A stretch of DNA of 29,011 bases from an uncultured Oscillibacter sp. GTDB taxonomy: Bacteria > Bacillota > Clostridia > Oscillospirales > Oscillospiraceae. Shown here in pieces: positions 16,517 through 24,509 of the stretch; the stretch's first letter is position 1, and each line of letters starts with the position of its first letter. The DNA lies in the NCBI GenBank assembly GCA_910576845.1, contig CAJTJA010000028.1, forward strand, positions 1 to 29,011, in the 5' to 3' direction. Position numbers and translations under genes: made by a program. The notes beneath the pieces were generated by a model that searched no databases, was not told the DNA's origin, and saw nothing but the letters and a program-made list of their open reading frames with translations.

Positions 16517-17593
16517 CTATAAGCGCCAGTTCATCACACTCGGCGCCGTATCCCGCTCAAACTGAGTAAAGATTCCTTTTTCCATCAGTGTTTCTCCCAA
16601 CGTCCGGCCTGTCCCGGAAACCTGAGCCTCCAAGGCGTAGTAAGAAATATACACAAGTTCCGCCCGGAGGAAGCTGTCCCGCTGAAGCATGGCTACTTCT
16701 CCTTCCGTCAGCACACCGACACTCTGCGCCCGGGCCAAAGTACCGGAGAGATCTGTATTGGCGGCGGAACTGTAGCCCAAGGCCCTGAGAATAAACTCCG
16801 TATACTGTCGGGCATTGACACGAACAGAAGGGCGAAACTGACCTGCACCATATCCATTGGTATAGCCCCGTTCATAGGCATAACCTACATACTTCGCCCC
16901 ATTGGTTCCAGGCTGGACATCTGTGAAAGGACATGTCCCGCTCCACGCCAAGGCCTCGTCTTCCTCCCCAAGCACCCGGATGAACATAATCAGCGCCTGA
17001 AGCCTGGTAGGAGCCGCCTCTAAGTCGAAGCCCTGTCCATAACCCGTTGGACTGCCATAAAACAAATGCATCGATTTCAAAGCGGCAGCCATGGCATTAT
17101 AATCCGTGGCAGCAGAATACTGGAATATACAAGATCCCTGATAATCCACCACGGCCGTCTTGCTGGTAACAACAAAACTGGCCGTTGTGTCCTCCGCTAC
17201 CAAATAGCGATGTCTGGCAGCAAGGCTCCCTCCGCTGGGCAGAACTGCACCGGAAGTAACATCCACCACCGCCCCTGACGGGTAAGTCACCAGTCCGCTT
17301 CCAGCCAGCAGCAATACACTGTCTCCGGTAGAAGCCTGCAGCACATCATCCTGCTTTAGGCGAACCTCCGACCAAGCAGCAGGCGCAGCAGCCTCATTTT
17401 GGCTGTCTCCTTGCAGAGGAACGTCAGAATTGTCCAAACGGACATTGACGGCAGCATCAACCTTACTGGTAAAAATACCGTTAAGGTAAGACAGCGAAGC
17501 CAATGGGTCTGCCGCATCCCCAGCCGCGGCAGCCCATATAACTGCAACCGCCAAAAGGCTCAATGGAAGCAGCAAAAATATCTTTTTCCGCAC
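16517..17593 (-). CDS. Exported protein with S-layer homology (SLH)-like repeats
   Basis: 358-aa secreted protein. It starts with GTG at 17593, with AAAGGA about 8 bases upstream, and has a signal peptide: MRKK followed by a long hydrophobic stretch ending near AAAAGDA. The middle (about 50-160) is beta-rich, with Val/Ser/Gly content recalling a FecR-like or adhesive beta domain (VRLKQDDVLQAS, VTYPSGAVVDV). From about 185 to 300 there are SLH-like segments: PTRLQALIMFIRVLG, CPFTDVQP, YVGYAYERGYTNGYGAG, FRPSVRVNARQYTEFILRAL. SLH units normally bind pyruvylated secondary cell-wall polymers, so wall attachment is expected. It lies 20 bases after rex, so it is cotranscribed with the redox repressor, an unusual partner. 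Exact role unknown. Confidence 0.8.
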   Translation of the reverse strand: MRKKIFLLLPLSLLAVAVIWAAAAGDAADPLASLSYLNGIFTSKVDAAVNVRLDNSDVPLQGDSQNEAAAPAAWSEVRLKQDDVLQASTGDSVLLLAGSGLVTYPSGAVVDVTSGAVLPSGGSLAARHRYLVAEDTTASFVVTSKTAVVDYQGSCIFQYSAATDYNAMAAALKSMHLFYGSPTGYGQGFDLEAAPTRLQALIMFIRVLGEEDEALAWSGTCPFTDVQPGTNGAKYVGYAYERGYTNGYGAGQFRPSVRVNARQYTEFILRALGYSSAANTDLSGTLARAQSVGVLTEGEVAMLQRDSFLRAELVYISYYALEAQVSGTGRTLGETLMEKGIFTQFERDTAPSVMNWRL

Positions 17594-17613
17594 GAGAAGT
17601 TCCTTTCTCCAAA

Positions 17614-18243
17614 TCAGCGGTTGGCAATTCGATAGCTCAGTGTCAGAAGGCTGTCGGCAAAGTGGATGTTCTCAATTTTTACATCCGGCTGCCCACATGT
17701 AATTTCCACATTGGTAAAATTCCAAAATCCCCGCACTCCCAAGGCAATCAGCCGATCAGCCGTCTCCTGTGCGATGGACTGAGGAATAGTCAGTACCACT
17801 ACATCCACACTGTTGGAACGGATAAAGGCATCCACCTCATCCATGGAATAAATTGGAACCCCGTTAACCTTGGTGCCGGTAACCGCCGGAGAGATGTCAA
17901 ACGCGGCATCCACAGCGAAGCCAGTCTGCGCAAATGGGAAGTTTTGCAAAAGGGCATGGCCCAGATTCCCCACACCGATCATGACTAAATGGTGGTGATT
18001 ATCCACCCCCAAAATATGACCAATTTCCGTGTGCAATTCCTCCACATTATAGCCGTAACCCTGCTGCCCAAATTCCCCAAAACAGCTCAGGTCCTGCCGG
18101 ATTTGGGAGGCAGTGATATTCATCTCCTGCCCCAGAGAGTGAGAGGAAATACGTACCACTCCCCTGGAACAGAGTTCTGTCAACTGCCGGTAATAGCGGG
18201 GCAGCCGCCGAATTACGGCATCGGAGACATTTTCTTTCTTCAA
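17614..18243 (-). CDS. rex: Redox-sensing transcriptional repressor Rex
   Basis: Rex senses the NADH/NAD+ ratio and represses fermentation and respiration genes when NADH is low. A winged-helix N-terminus (AVIRRLPRYYRQL, then ITASQIRQDLSCFGEFGQQGYGYNV) is followed by a Rossmann NADH domain with IGVGNLGHAL near residue 89 and the C-terminal swap helix. I favour TTG 18243 (GGAGTGA 4-8 bases upstream, 209 aa, starting KKENVSDAVIRRLP); a TTG at 18258 or a GTG at 18252 would add a few residues. A Rex-operator-like sequence overlaps its own promoter. It is followed by the SLH protein gene at 20 bases. Confidence 0.95.
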   Translation of the reverse strand: MKKENVSDAVIRRLPRYYRQLTELCSRGVVRISSHSLGQEMNITASQIRQDLSCFGEFGQQGYGYNVEELHTEIGHILGVDNHHHLVMIGVGNLGHALLQNFPFAQTGFAVDAAFDISPAVTGTKVNGVPIYSMDEVDAFIRSNSVDVVVLTIPQSIAQETADRLIALGVRGFWNFTNVEITCGQPDVKIENIHFADSLLTLSYRIANR

Positions 18244-18282
18244 AACGCTCACTCCCAATCAGAACCTTGTCATAATGATTAT

Positions 18283-18323
18283 AGTTTAGCTTAAAAAAAG
18301 GGACTTGTCAATTTTTTTAACAA
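18283..18323 (-). promoter_or_regulatory. rex promoter with overlapping Rex-box-like operator
   Basis: On the minus strand TTGACA (18306-18311) is followed after 17 bases by TAAACT (18283-18288), with AAGG and start codons downstream. TTGTTAA and TTGACAA half-sites flank five A bases (18305-18323), close to the clostridial Rex box TTGTTAA-N4-TTAACAA but with one extra spacer base and one mismatch. The distal half covers the -35 box, which would give autorepression. Inferred only. Confidence 0.5.
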
Positions 18324-18352
18324 TCTTTTTTGTAAAATTTTTTTGAAAATGC

Positions 18353-18381
18353 TTTACAGACTAAGAAAATTCTGTTATACT
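18353..18381 (+). promoter_or_regulatory. Promoter of tRNA-Arg
   Basis: TTTACA (18353-18358) and TATACT (18376-18381), spacer exactly 17, about 72 bases before the mature tRNA. The region is divergent from rex. Confidence 0.7.
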
Positions 18382-18452
18382 GCCAGAGGACCTAAGGAAA
18401 TGGCCCTTTGATTTTGAAACCGCTGTGACACAAGTTTATAAAGTCTAGGTAT

Positions 18453-18529
18453 GCGCCCGTGGCGCAGTTGGATAGCGCGTCAGACTCCGACTCTGAAGGC
18501 CGCTGGTTCGAATCCAGTCGGGCGTACCA
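18453..18529 (+). tRNA. tRNA-Arg (anticodon CCG)
   Basis: A full cloverleaf can be folded. The acceptor stem GCGCCCG pairs with CGGGCGT (first pair G-U). The D arm is GCGCAGTTGGATAGCGC; the anticodon stem TCAGA/TCTGA encloses the loop CTCCGAC, giving anticodon CCG for codon CGG; the T arm is GCTGG-TTCGAAT-CCAGT (outer G-T wobble). CCA is encoded at 18527-18529. A promoter lies upstream and a terminator directly after, so it is a single-gene transcript. Confidence 0.96.
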
Positions 18530-18563
18530 AAAGCTCTAAAAACGCCGTTTTTGGAGCTTTTTT
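18529..18563 (+). terminator. Terminator of tRNA-Arg
   Basis: AAAAGCTCTAAAAACG and its complement GTTTTTGGAGCTTT form a stem (one T-G wobble) with a very short loop, continuing into TTTTTTG. It directly follows the CCA end. Confidence 0.8.
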
Positions 18564-18610
18564 GTGACTTTTTGCATCTATTTTGAAGATTTGAAAGGGA
18601 GGATTTCACC

Positions 18611-19147
18611 ATGTCCAAATACGCCGGAACCCAGACGGAGAAAAACCTGGAGGCCGCTTTTGCCGGGGAGTCCCAGGCCCGGAACAAGTACACCTATTTT
18701 GCATCCAAGGCCAAGAAAGAGGGCTTCGAGCAGATTGCCGCCCTGTTTCTGAAAACCGCCGACAATGAAAAAGAGCACGCCAAAATGTGGTTCAAGGAGC
18801 TGGCGGGCATTGGCTCCACCGCCGAGAACCTAGGCGCCGCCGCCGACGGGGAAAACTACGAATGGACGGATATGTACGAGGGCTTTGCCAGGACCGCCGA
18901 GGCCGAGGGCTTCCCGGAGCTGGCCGCCAAATTCCGGGCGGTTGGCGAGATCGAGAAACACCATGAAGAGCGGTATCGGGCCCTGCTCCGCAATGTGGAG
19001 GTCCAGGAGGTCTTCAAAAAGAGTGAAGTCAAGGTTTGGGAGTGCCGGAACTGCGGCCACATCGTGGTGGGTACCGCCGCTCCTGAAATCTGCCCCGTCT
19101 GCGCCCATCCCCAGGCTTATTTTGAGGTCCACGCGGAGAATTATTAA
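18611..19147 (+). CDS. rbr: Rubrerythrin
   Basis: Non-haem iron peroxidase that reduces hydrogen peroxide in anaerobes, using electrons from NADH via rubredoxin-type carriers. The 178-aa protein has an N-terminal ferritin-like four-helix domain with diiron ligands in EAAFAGESQARNKY (E20), DNEKEHAKMW (E53/H56) and EIEKHHEERY (E115/H118 region), and a C-terminal rubredoxin domain with C145-x2-C148 and C161-x2-C164. GGGAGG lies about 9 bases before the ATG. A long-loop CCGGAGG/CCTCCGG pair at 19171-19203 may act as a weak terminator. Rex nearby fits a redox and oxygen-defence context, but they are on opposite strands. Confidence 0.96.
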   Translation: MSKYAGTQTEKNLEAAFAGESQARNKYTYFASKAKKEGFEQIAALFLKTADNEKEHAKMWFKELAGIGSTAENLGAAADGENYEWTDMYEGFARTAEAEGFPELAAKFRAVGEIEKHHEERYRALLRNVEVQEVFKKSEVKVWECRNCGHIVVGTAAPEICPVCAHPQAYFEVHAENY

Positions 19148-19327
19148 ACATCAAGTACATAAATGATTATCCGGAGGCATGACCCAATGAGCCGCCCCTC
19201 CGGACTTCTCCATCCGATCAGATATCCAACTCCTTATGGAGCACCTCACTGGCCGTTTTCTTGTTCTTGCCGCAGGTATGGGCATAGCGGAAAAGCGATT
19301 AAATCTATATGATTGGCTATACACAGC

Positions 19328-19364
19328 AACGGGGCCAGCCTGGAAAAACCAGGCTGGCCCCGTT
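19328..19364. repeat. Perfect 16-bp GC-rich hairpin
   Basis: AACGGGGCCAGCCTGG (19328-19343), loop AAAAA, CCAGGCTGGCCCCGTT (19349-19364). Strong on either strand but with no T tract on either side, so a simple intrinsic terminator is uncertain. Confidence 0.6.
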
Positions 19365-19550
19365 GAAGCTTATCTAACCCAAAAGCAGTAAATCTGTAGT
19401 AACTTCAGCGTGTATGCCGCTGGAAGTCTAACAGAGCAAGGGCTTCCGGAGTTCTATAGCGTTTTATTTCCAAAATGGCGAAGTACCGTAATCAACGATC
19501 CGCTGATTGGACTTTTTCATACGCTCCATAATTAAGGCGAGGGCAGAAAT

Positions 19551-19565
19551 ATTAGACAGTCTAAT
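19551..19565. repeat. Short palindrome ATTAGAC-A-GTCTAAT
   Basis: Seven-base perfect arms with a single central base, 34 bases after the LacI gene stop (minus strand). It could be a protein-binding site, or an attachment or recombination remnant at the island edge. Confidence 0.4.
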
Positions 19566-19598
19566 TTAACCGTTCAATACTCCCTCCCTCATCCAAAC

Positions 19599-20585
19599 TC
19601 AACAGGACTCACCCTCAACAAGACTGACCGGCGTAATAATACGCTCAATCGTCGTCAACTGATCACTGTCCATCATGCTCAAGAGGCGCTGCACCACCGT
19701 ATGCGCCTGAAGATTGGAATTGTTATCGATGGTTGTCAATGTTGGAATACATAAAGAGGCCAATTCAGAGTTGTCAAACCCCACAACACCGATATCCTTT
19801 GGCACAGAATAGCCAATCTGTCCAAGCGCCTTAATGCTTGCCATCGCAATCTTATCATTACCGCACAACAGTGCGTCCGGCAGGCTTCTGCCCGCAAATA
19901 AACGGCTCAAATAACCTACATCACAGCATTCACTGTATGTCTGGCTGATAAACATGTGTTCCATATTGAGGGAAAGCCCTTCATTTTTAATCGCAAGCAC
20001 CGTCCCGAGCCATCGTTCGGAAAAGGACTTGCTGCTGTCAAGCCCGCCAATAAAACCGATATTCCGATACCCTTTTGCCGCAAGTTGAGACACAATCAGC
20101 GACATCGCACTGATATTATCCTCCATGACGCTGTTAAACGGTATCTTTGGAAAATAAAACCCGTAAAGCACAACCGGCAGGCCTATGCTTTGCAGCTGCA
20201 CCGCATGGAGCTCGCCAATCTCATCAATTACAACGATGCCGTCAATATTTTTTTCCTGTATTACCTCCCGGACATGTTCCTGGCTGACTGTATTCAAGCT
20301 ATGAAGTGTAAAGGGGATGCAGCCGTTCAGCTCAAGTTCCATTTTAATCAGCTTAAAAAAAGCGTTGGAAAAATAGGTATCATCGGTATTTTCAATGTTG
20401 GACAAAATCAGCACGCTGCGCCAGGATGGGGCTGTACGCGGCCGATACCCCAGCTTTTCCGCCATGCTGAGCACGCTTTGACGGGTTTCCTTGCTAATGC
20501 CTGGCTGATTCCGCAATACCAGCGAGACTGTGTTAACAGACACGTTGAGTTGATCCGCGATTTCCTTTAATGTTACTTTTTTCAA
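19599..20585 (-). CDS. LacI/PurR-family transcriptional regulator
   Basis: Ligand-responsive repressor. I choose TTG 20585: AAGGTG lies 6 bases upstream and the protein then starts KKVTLKEIADQLNVSVNTVS, the usual LacI-type N-terminal helix-turn-helix; the frame is open to a TTG at 20600. With 328 residues it has the hinge region (LGYRPRTAPSW) and a periplasmic-binding-like core: NIDGIVVIDE, IGFIGG near 140, ALLCGNDKIAMASIKAL near 230, VVGFDNSELASLCIPTLTTI near 265. It is the last gene of the island, 151 bases after the dehydrogenase and with its own promoter. It probably controls the upstream sugar or polyol genes; effector unknown. Confidence 0.93.
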   Translation of the reverse strand: MKKVTLKEIADQLNVSVNTVSLVLRNQPGISKETRQSVLSMAEKLGYRPRTAPSWRSVLILSNIENTDDTYFSNAFFKLIKMELELNGCIPFTLHSLNTVSQEHVREVIQEKNIDGIVVIDEIGELHAVQLQSIGLPVVLYGFYFPKIPFNSVMEDNISAMSLIVSQLAAKGYRNIGFIGGLDSSKSFSERWLGTVLAIKNEGLSLNMEHMFISQTYSECCDVGYLSRLFAGRSLPDALLCGNDKIAMASIKALGQIGYSVPKDIGVVGFDNSELASLCIPTLTTIDNNSNLQAHTVVQRLLSMMDSDQLTTIERIITPVSLVEGESC

Positions 20586-20622
20586 TGTCAGCACCTTCAA
20601 ATTATTTAAGTTCTTCTATCTA

Positions 20623-20651
20623 AGTATAGCAACTGCTACCTGCGTTTTCAA
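20623..20651 (-). promoter_or_regulatory. Promoter of the LacI-type gene with a small operator-like palindrome
   Basis: Minus strand: TTGAAA (20646-20651), 17-base spacer, TATACT (20623-20628). The palindrome TAGCA-GT-TGCTA (20627-20638) lies between the boxes and could be an autoregulatory operator. Confidence 0.5.
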
Positions 20652-20736
20652 TAAGAACTGACATGATTCCGTAACAAAATATAAATCCTCAGACGATCAT
20701 ATTCGGCTTCACGCCAAGGCAGACGAAGCATCCGTT

Positions 20737-21795
20737 TTACTGCGCGTCAAAAGTCAGCATAACCTTAATTTCACTTCGTGCATTTTCCAGCGCGAAATCA
20801 AATGCGGCCTTAGCTTCTGTAAAGGGATAAAAACTGGTATTGAGCGCAGAAAAATCATATTTATCTTTGATGCGGTCCATGAATTTTATGGTGCGCACCA
20901 TCGCATTTTTTGTACCGTTATATCCGCTTACAGTCAAGTTCTTGAAAATAAGATCCGTCGGCTTGATAGTGATGTCCCGCTCACACATACCGACAAGGCG
21001 CACACGCCCTCCGTCAGCCGCCGCTTTGATTGCGGTAGTGGCGCCTGCCGGCGTGCCGGATGCCTCAATCACATAGCTCGGACCATGCCCGCCGGTAAGC
21101 GCAAGAACCTGCTCATTGAACTCCGCAGCAGTCGGGTCAAGCGCTTCGTCCGCACCATATTTCAGGATGACTTCCCTGCGGAAGGCTAACGGGTCCGCAA
21201 CTATGACATGCGCACCGGAAGCTTTCGCGGTCATGGCGGCACACAGGCCAATTGAACCGGCGCCAATAATCAGAACATCCTCAGCCGCATCCAGGTACCC
21301 GCCGTTTCCCCAAATGCTGAAATATCCAACGCAAAATGTCTCTACCCAAGCCCCCAGCTCAAAAGGCCAATCATTCGGAAGCTTATGTACGTTTCCTTCT
21401 TTCAGCGTCAAAAATTCTGCCATCGCGCCAGGCGTATACGGCCGGAAGCCCACTTCATCTCCATGCAGGCAGGCCGACGGCATTTTTCCATTTTTGCAGT
21501 TTTCGCAAGCGTTGCAGCCCATGCTGCAATCTCCGGTTACTTTGTCGCCCACCTTGAGATCCTGGACGTTGGGACCAATTTCCACAATGGTGCCTGCATA
21601 TTCATGGCCAGGTGTATAGGGGGCAATGTCATACCGCCCCTCACTGGTCCTGCCGCTGTAACAGCCAATGTCTGAACCACAGATCCCGCAGCGTTCTATC
21701 TTGATGCGGACTTCGTTTCCTCCGAGCGGCTCAACCTCACGCTCACCAATACGGACATCCATCGGCCCATGCATGAATACACATTTCATTTTCAT
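20737..21795 (-). CDS. Zinc-dependent polyol/alcohol dehydrogenase (MDR, sorbitol dehydrogenase-like)
   Basis: Medium-chain NAD(P)-dependent dehydrogenase, most like L-iditol/sorbitol, threonine or related polyol dehydrogenases. ATG 21795 is chosen because AAAGGAG lies 9 bases upstream; the open frame extends 25 codons further but overlaps the permease. The 352-aa protein has the catalytic zinc motif CGICGSD (about 35-41), PGHEYAG near 68, the structural zinc Cys cluster CNACENCKNG plus a later Cys, the Rossmann IGAGSIGLCAAM near 174, and a coenzyme-selecting DPLAFRR segment. It is 19 bases after the permease stop, so it is the last catabolic gene of the operon. Substrate is likely a polyol, cyclitol or sugar, inferred from family and neighbours. 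Confidence 0.9.
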   Translation of the reverse strand: MKMKCVFMHGPMDVRIGEREVEPLGGNEVRIKIERCGICGSDIGCYSGRTSEGRYDIAPYTPGHEYAGTIVEIGPNVQDLKVGDKVTGDCSMGCNACENCKNGKMPSACLHGDEVGFRPYTPGAMAEFLTLKEGNVHKLPNDWPFELGAWVETFCVGYFSIWGNGGYLDAAEDVLIIGAGSIGLCAAMTAKASGAHVIVADPLAFRREVILKYGADEALDPTAAEFNEQVLALTGGHGPSYVIEASGTPAGATTAIKAAADGGRVRLVGMCERDITIKPTDLIFKNLTVSGYNGTKNAMVRTIKFMDRIKDKYDFSALNTSFYPFTEAKAAFDFALENARSEIKVMLTFDAQ

Positions 21796-21814
21796 TGAAT
21801 TTATCTCCTTTGTG

Positions 21815-22940
21815 TTACGCTTTTGCGCGCAAGCTGAATTTCTTTGTTGTCGCATCCAGCACAACGGCAATCAGAATGATGATTCCTTTGACTACATACT
21901 GCCAGTTGGGCGAAATATTAATCAGATTCATGATATTGGCAAGTATGCCCATTACCACACAGCCAACGACCGCGCCCGCAACGGTTCCAATACCGCCGGA
22001 AAAACTTGTGCCGCCTAAGATAACGCCAATGATCGCATCAAACTCATAGTTCAGCGCCGCGCTCGGCTGGCCCACATTCGTACGGCTCATCAAAATATAG
22101 CCGGTAATCGCCGCCAACAGTCCCATGAAAATATGAGTGACCGTCAATACAAGTCCGGTCTTAATACCGGAAGCCTTAGCAGCCTCCTCATTTCCCCCGA
22201 TTGCATACAGCGAACGGCCATAAGGCGTGCGGTTGACAAGAACCAAGGAAAAAATGACCACCGCAATACATACCAAAATGGGATATGGAATCTCGCCGAA
22301 GAGTTTGCCCTGGCCCAGAACACGGAAGGAGGTTCCGGTGACAGGGATAGGCATCCCGTTTGCATAGACCAGCGCAAGGCCCCGCGAAAGAATCTGTGTT
22401 CCCAGCGTAACGATAAACGCCGGCAAAGCAAAGCGGGTGATCATTACACCGTTGATTGCTCCGATCACCGCTCCGATCAGAAGAGCCGCCAAGAGACCAA
22501 TGAAGATGCTGTTCGTTCCTTCATAGATTCCAACCATGACCGTGCCAGTCAAAGCAACGAGAGAACCGGCTGACAGGTCAACGCTGCCTGCTAGGGCCTG
22601 TTCACATAAGACAAATGCGCAGATTTTCGAGCAAATTTTCGCCGGCTGCAAGGCAAAAATTTGCAGGCGCACTGGCGTGCGTCAAAAATTTTTAACGCCG
22701 CAGACGGCAAAATTTGCCGGAAAGATGTGTGTTTGGCCTTATGTGAACAGGCCCTAGTATAAGCGCACATTCGCCGCAGGCCAGAATGGTCGTCATGGAA
22801 ATTTGTACGAGAATCGAGATAATGTTTGCTTTCGTTAAAAAGACATCCGGCCGCAAAATCGTACTGATAATAATAAACAGAACCAGTATGATATAAATGC
22901 CGCATTTGCGGAACAGCTGACCAAAATTCAAGTTTTTCAT
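21815..22940 (-). pseudogene. Ribose/inositol-type ABC transporter permease, disrupted by a MITE
   Basis: RbsC-family membrane permease. It starts at ATG 22940 (GGAGG 9 bases upstream), overlapping the ATPase stop by ATGA. The first part encodes MKNLNFGQLF..., two hydrophobic segments and TTILACGECALIL. At 22756 a 161-bp element interrupts it: translation runs into the element and stops after about 18 foreign residues. The rest resumes after 22592 with AGSVDLSAGSLVAL (the family's TSGIDLSVG motif) and continues through about seven more hydrophobic segments to the natural end TTKKFSLRAKA. Removing the element and one TA gives ...ATA CTA GCA GGC AGC..., in frame, so the ancestor was intact. As it stands no full permease can be made. 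Confidence 0.9.
22594..22754. mobile_element. MITE-like element, 161 bp, perfect 17-bp terminal inverted repeats, TA duplication
   Basis: Ends GGGCCTGTTCACATAAG (22594-22610) and CTTATGTGAACAGGCCC (22738-22754) are exact inverted repeats; the flanking CTAG context extends the symmetry to 20 bases. TA lies on each side (22592-22593 and 22755-22756), consistent with target duplication, and the uninterrupted permease frame is restored by excising the element plus one TA. The interior has no transposase and is largely self-complementary (for example GCAAATTTTCGCCGGCTGC against GCAGACGGCAAAATTTGC). TA duplication suggests mobilisation in trans by an IS630/Tc1-type or an IS5-group transposase; none is in the window. 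Confidence 0.92.
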
Positions 22941-24436
22941 GATGGACACCCTCCTGCCGACAAGACCATAATTTTCTCTTGCGTAGCTTTTTCCCTGGAC
23001 AGCTCGCCTTTAATCTCTCCATCTCCCATTACAAGAATGCGGTCGCTCATCCCTAAAATCTCCGGCAGTTCAGACGAGATCATAATGATCGCAATTCCCT
23101 CGGCCGCAAGCTCGCACATCAGTTTATAAATCTCGTACTTCGCTCCAACATCGATTCCCTTCGTCGGCTCGTCCATAATCAGCACCTGCGGCGGACGGAT
23201 CATCCATTTAGCAATGACCACCTTTTGTTGGTTTCCACCCGACATGGTTGAGGCCGGCAATTCCACATCGCTCGTTTTAATTTTCAAACGCTGAATCTGC
23301 GCGTTGATAGCCGCTTTTTCAGCCGGATTGTCTATCAATCCTATCCGATTTGTGAAAGCCCCCATATGCGCATGCATCATATTTTCCCGGATGGACCGAA
23401 TCGTAACCAGTCCGTACCGCCGCCGGTCCTCCGGGATCATCGCGATTCCCGCTTTGATTGACGCGGACGGGCTCTTGATGTGAAGCTGCCGGCCACATAG
23501 ATAAATAGCGCCGCTGTCGTAGCGGTCCAAACCACAAATGGCACGCATAACTTCACTGCGGCCGGCGCCGATCAAACCTGAAAAGCCAAGTATTTCTCCT
23601 CTCCGCACAGAGAAACTGACGTCATGAAATACGCCGACCTTCCTCAGCCCCTCCACACGGAGCAGTTCTTCACCAATTGTAACGCTGGTCTTGGGAAACA
23701 GATCGTTCAATTCCCGGCCGACCATGAACCGGATAATCTCGTTTTTTTCGATATGCCCGGCCATACAGTGATGAACGCATTCTCCATCGCGGATGATTGT
23801 GATTTCGTCTGCAATTTCAGGAAGCTCCTCAAGGCGGTGGGAAATATAGATGATAGATATCCCTTGTTCCTTCATCTTGCGTACGGTCTTGAAAAGTTCG
23901 CCGACTTCCTTTTGAGAGATCGAAGCTGTAGGCTCATCCATCACGATAATTTTGGCGTCCCGGGAGATTGCCTTGGCAATTTCAATCATCTGCCTGGTCG
24001 CCACCGGCAGACGGCGCATAACTGTGTCAGGATCAATATCCATGTCCAGCCCAGCCAGCACCGCCCGCGTTCTCTTCCGCATTTCCGCTTTGCTCGTCAG
24101 GCCCATCCGAGTCAATTCCCGCCCCAAGAAAATATTTTCCATCACGGTCATGTCAAGCACGGAGTTGAGCTCCTGATATATCATGGAAATGCCAGCCGCA
24201 ATGCCCTGACTCTCGTTTGCTATATGCATCTGCTTTTTTTCCAGCCAGATTTCGCCGCTGTCGGGTTGGTACATCCCACTGAGTATCTTCATCAGCGTTG
24301 ACTTGCCCGCACCATTTTCACCCACGATTGCATGGACGGTTCCCTTTCGCAGCGTAAAATTGACACGCTTGAGCACACGGACGCCGGGGAAGGATTTATC
24401 AATGTTCTTTAGTTCCAGTATGATTTCCTCGGACAT
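22937..24436 (-). CDS. Sugar ABC transporter ATP-binding protein (RbsA/MglA type, two ABC domains)
   Basis: Energises import of a sugar or cyclitol through the ribose-type permease. The 499-aa protein has two tandem ABC domains. First: Walker A GENGAGKST (39-47), Q-loop region ISMIYQELNSV, signature variant LPVATRQMIEIAKA, Walker B KIIVMDEPTAS. Second: degenerate Walker A GLIGAGRSE, signature STMSGGNQQKVVIAKW, Walker B VLIMDEPTKGIDVG. This asymmetry is normal for the family. The stop overlaps the permease start (ATGA). It lies 73 bases after the binding-protein gene. Transport is probably lost in this strain because the permease is disrupted, unless another permease substitutes. Confidence 0.95.
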   Translation of the reverse strand: MSEEIILELKNIDKSFPGVRVLKRVNFTLRKGTVHAIVGENGAGKSTLMKILSGMYQPDSGEIWLEKKQMHIANESQGIAAGISMIYQELNSVLDMTVMENIFLGRELTRMGLTSKAEMRKRTRAVLAGLDMDIDPDTVMRRLPVATRQMIEIAKAISRDAKIIVMDEPTASISQKEVGELFKTVRKMKEQGISIIYISHRLEELPEIADEITIIRDGECVHHCMAGHIEKNEIIRFMVGRELNDLFPKTSVTIGEELLRVEGLRKVGVFHDVSFSVRRGEILGFSGLIGAGRSEVMRAICGLDRYDSGAIYLCGRQLHIKSPSASIKAGIAMIPEDRRRYGLVTIRSIRENMMHAHMGAFTNRIGLIDNPAEKAAINAQIQRLKIKTSDVELPASTMSGGNQQKVVIAKWMIRPPQVLIMDEPTKGIDVGAKYEIYKLMCELAAEGIAIIMISSELPEILGMSDRILVMGDGEIKGELSREKATQEKIMVLSAGGCPS

Positions 24437-24509
24437 ATTTTCACCTCCCTGCTTTTAGAGGCTCACCGGTGGCGGCTTCGCTGCGGTGCGCCCCTTGGTT
24501 TCCTGGCTG

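Larger units (their letters stand above)
19148..19598. other. Gene-poor debris between rubrerythrin and the LacI regulator
   Basis: 451 bases without an intact gene. It holds: two short minus-strand open fragments that read like protein remnants (19218-19298, ending KTASEVLHKELDI; 19464-19565, containing MERMKKSNQRIVDYG), neither recognised; a perfect 16-bp hairpin at 19328-19364; and a 15-bp palindrome at 19551-19565. Base composition drops to the right of this stretch, so it may mark the edge of an acquired island. A terminator for the LacI gene was not clearly seen. Confidence 0.5.

Noticed and set aside
22591..23022. 143-codon minus-strand frame covering the MITE and permease start
   Set aside because: Out of frame with the permease N-terminus and made partly of element sequence; a by-product of the insertion.
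24437..24509. Terminator between the binding-protein and ATPase genes
   Set aside because: Only weak GC-rich partial pairing and no T tract on the minus strand; probably a plain intercistronic gap.
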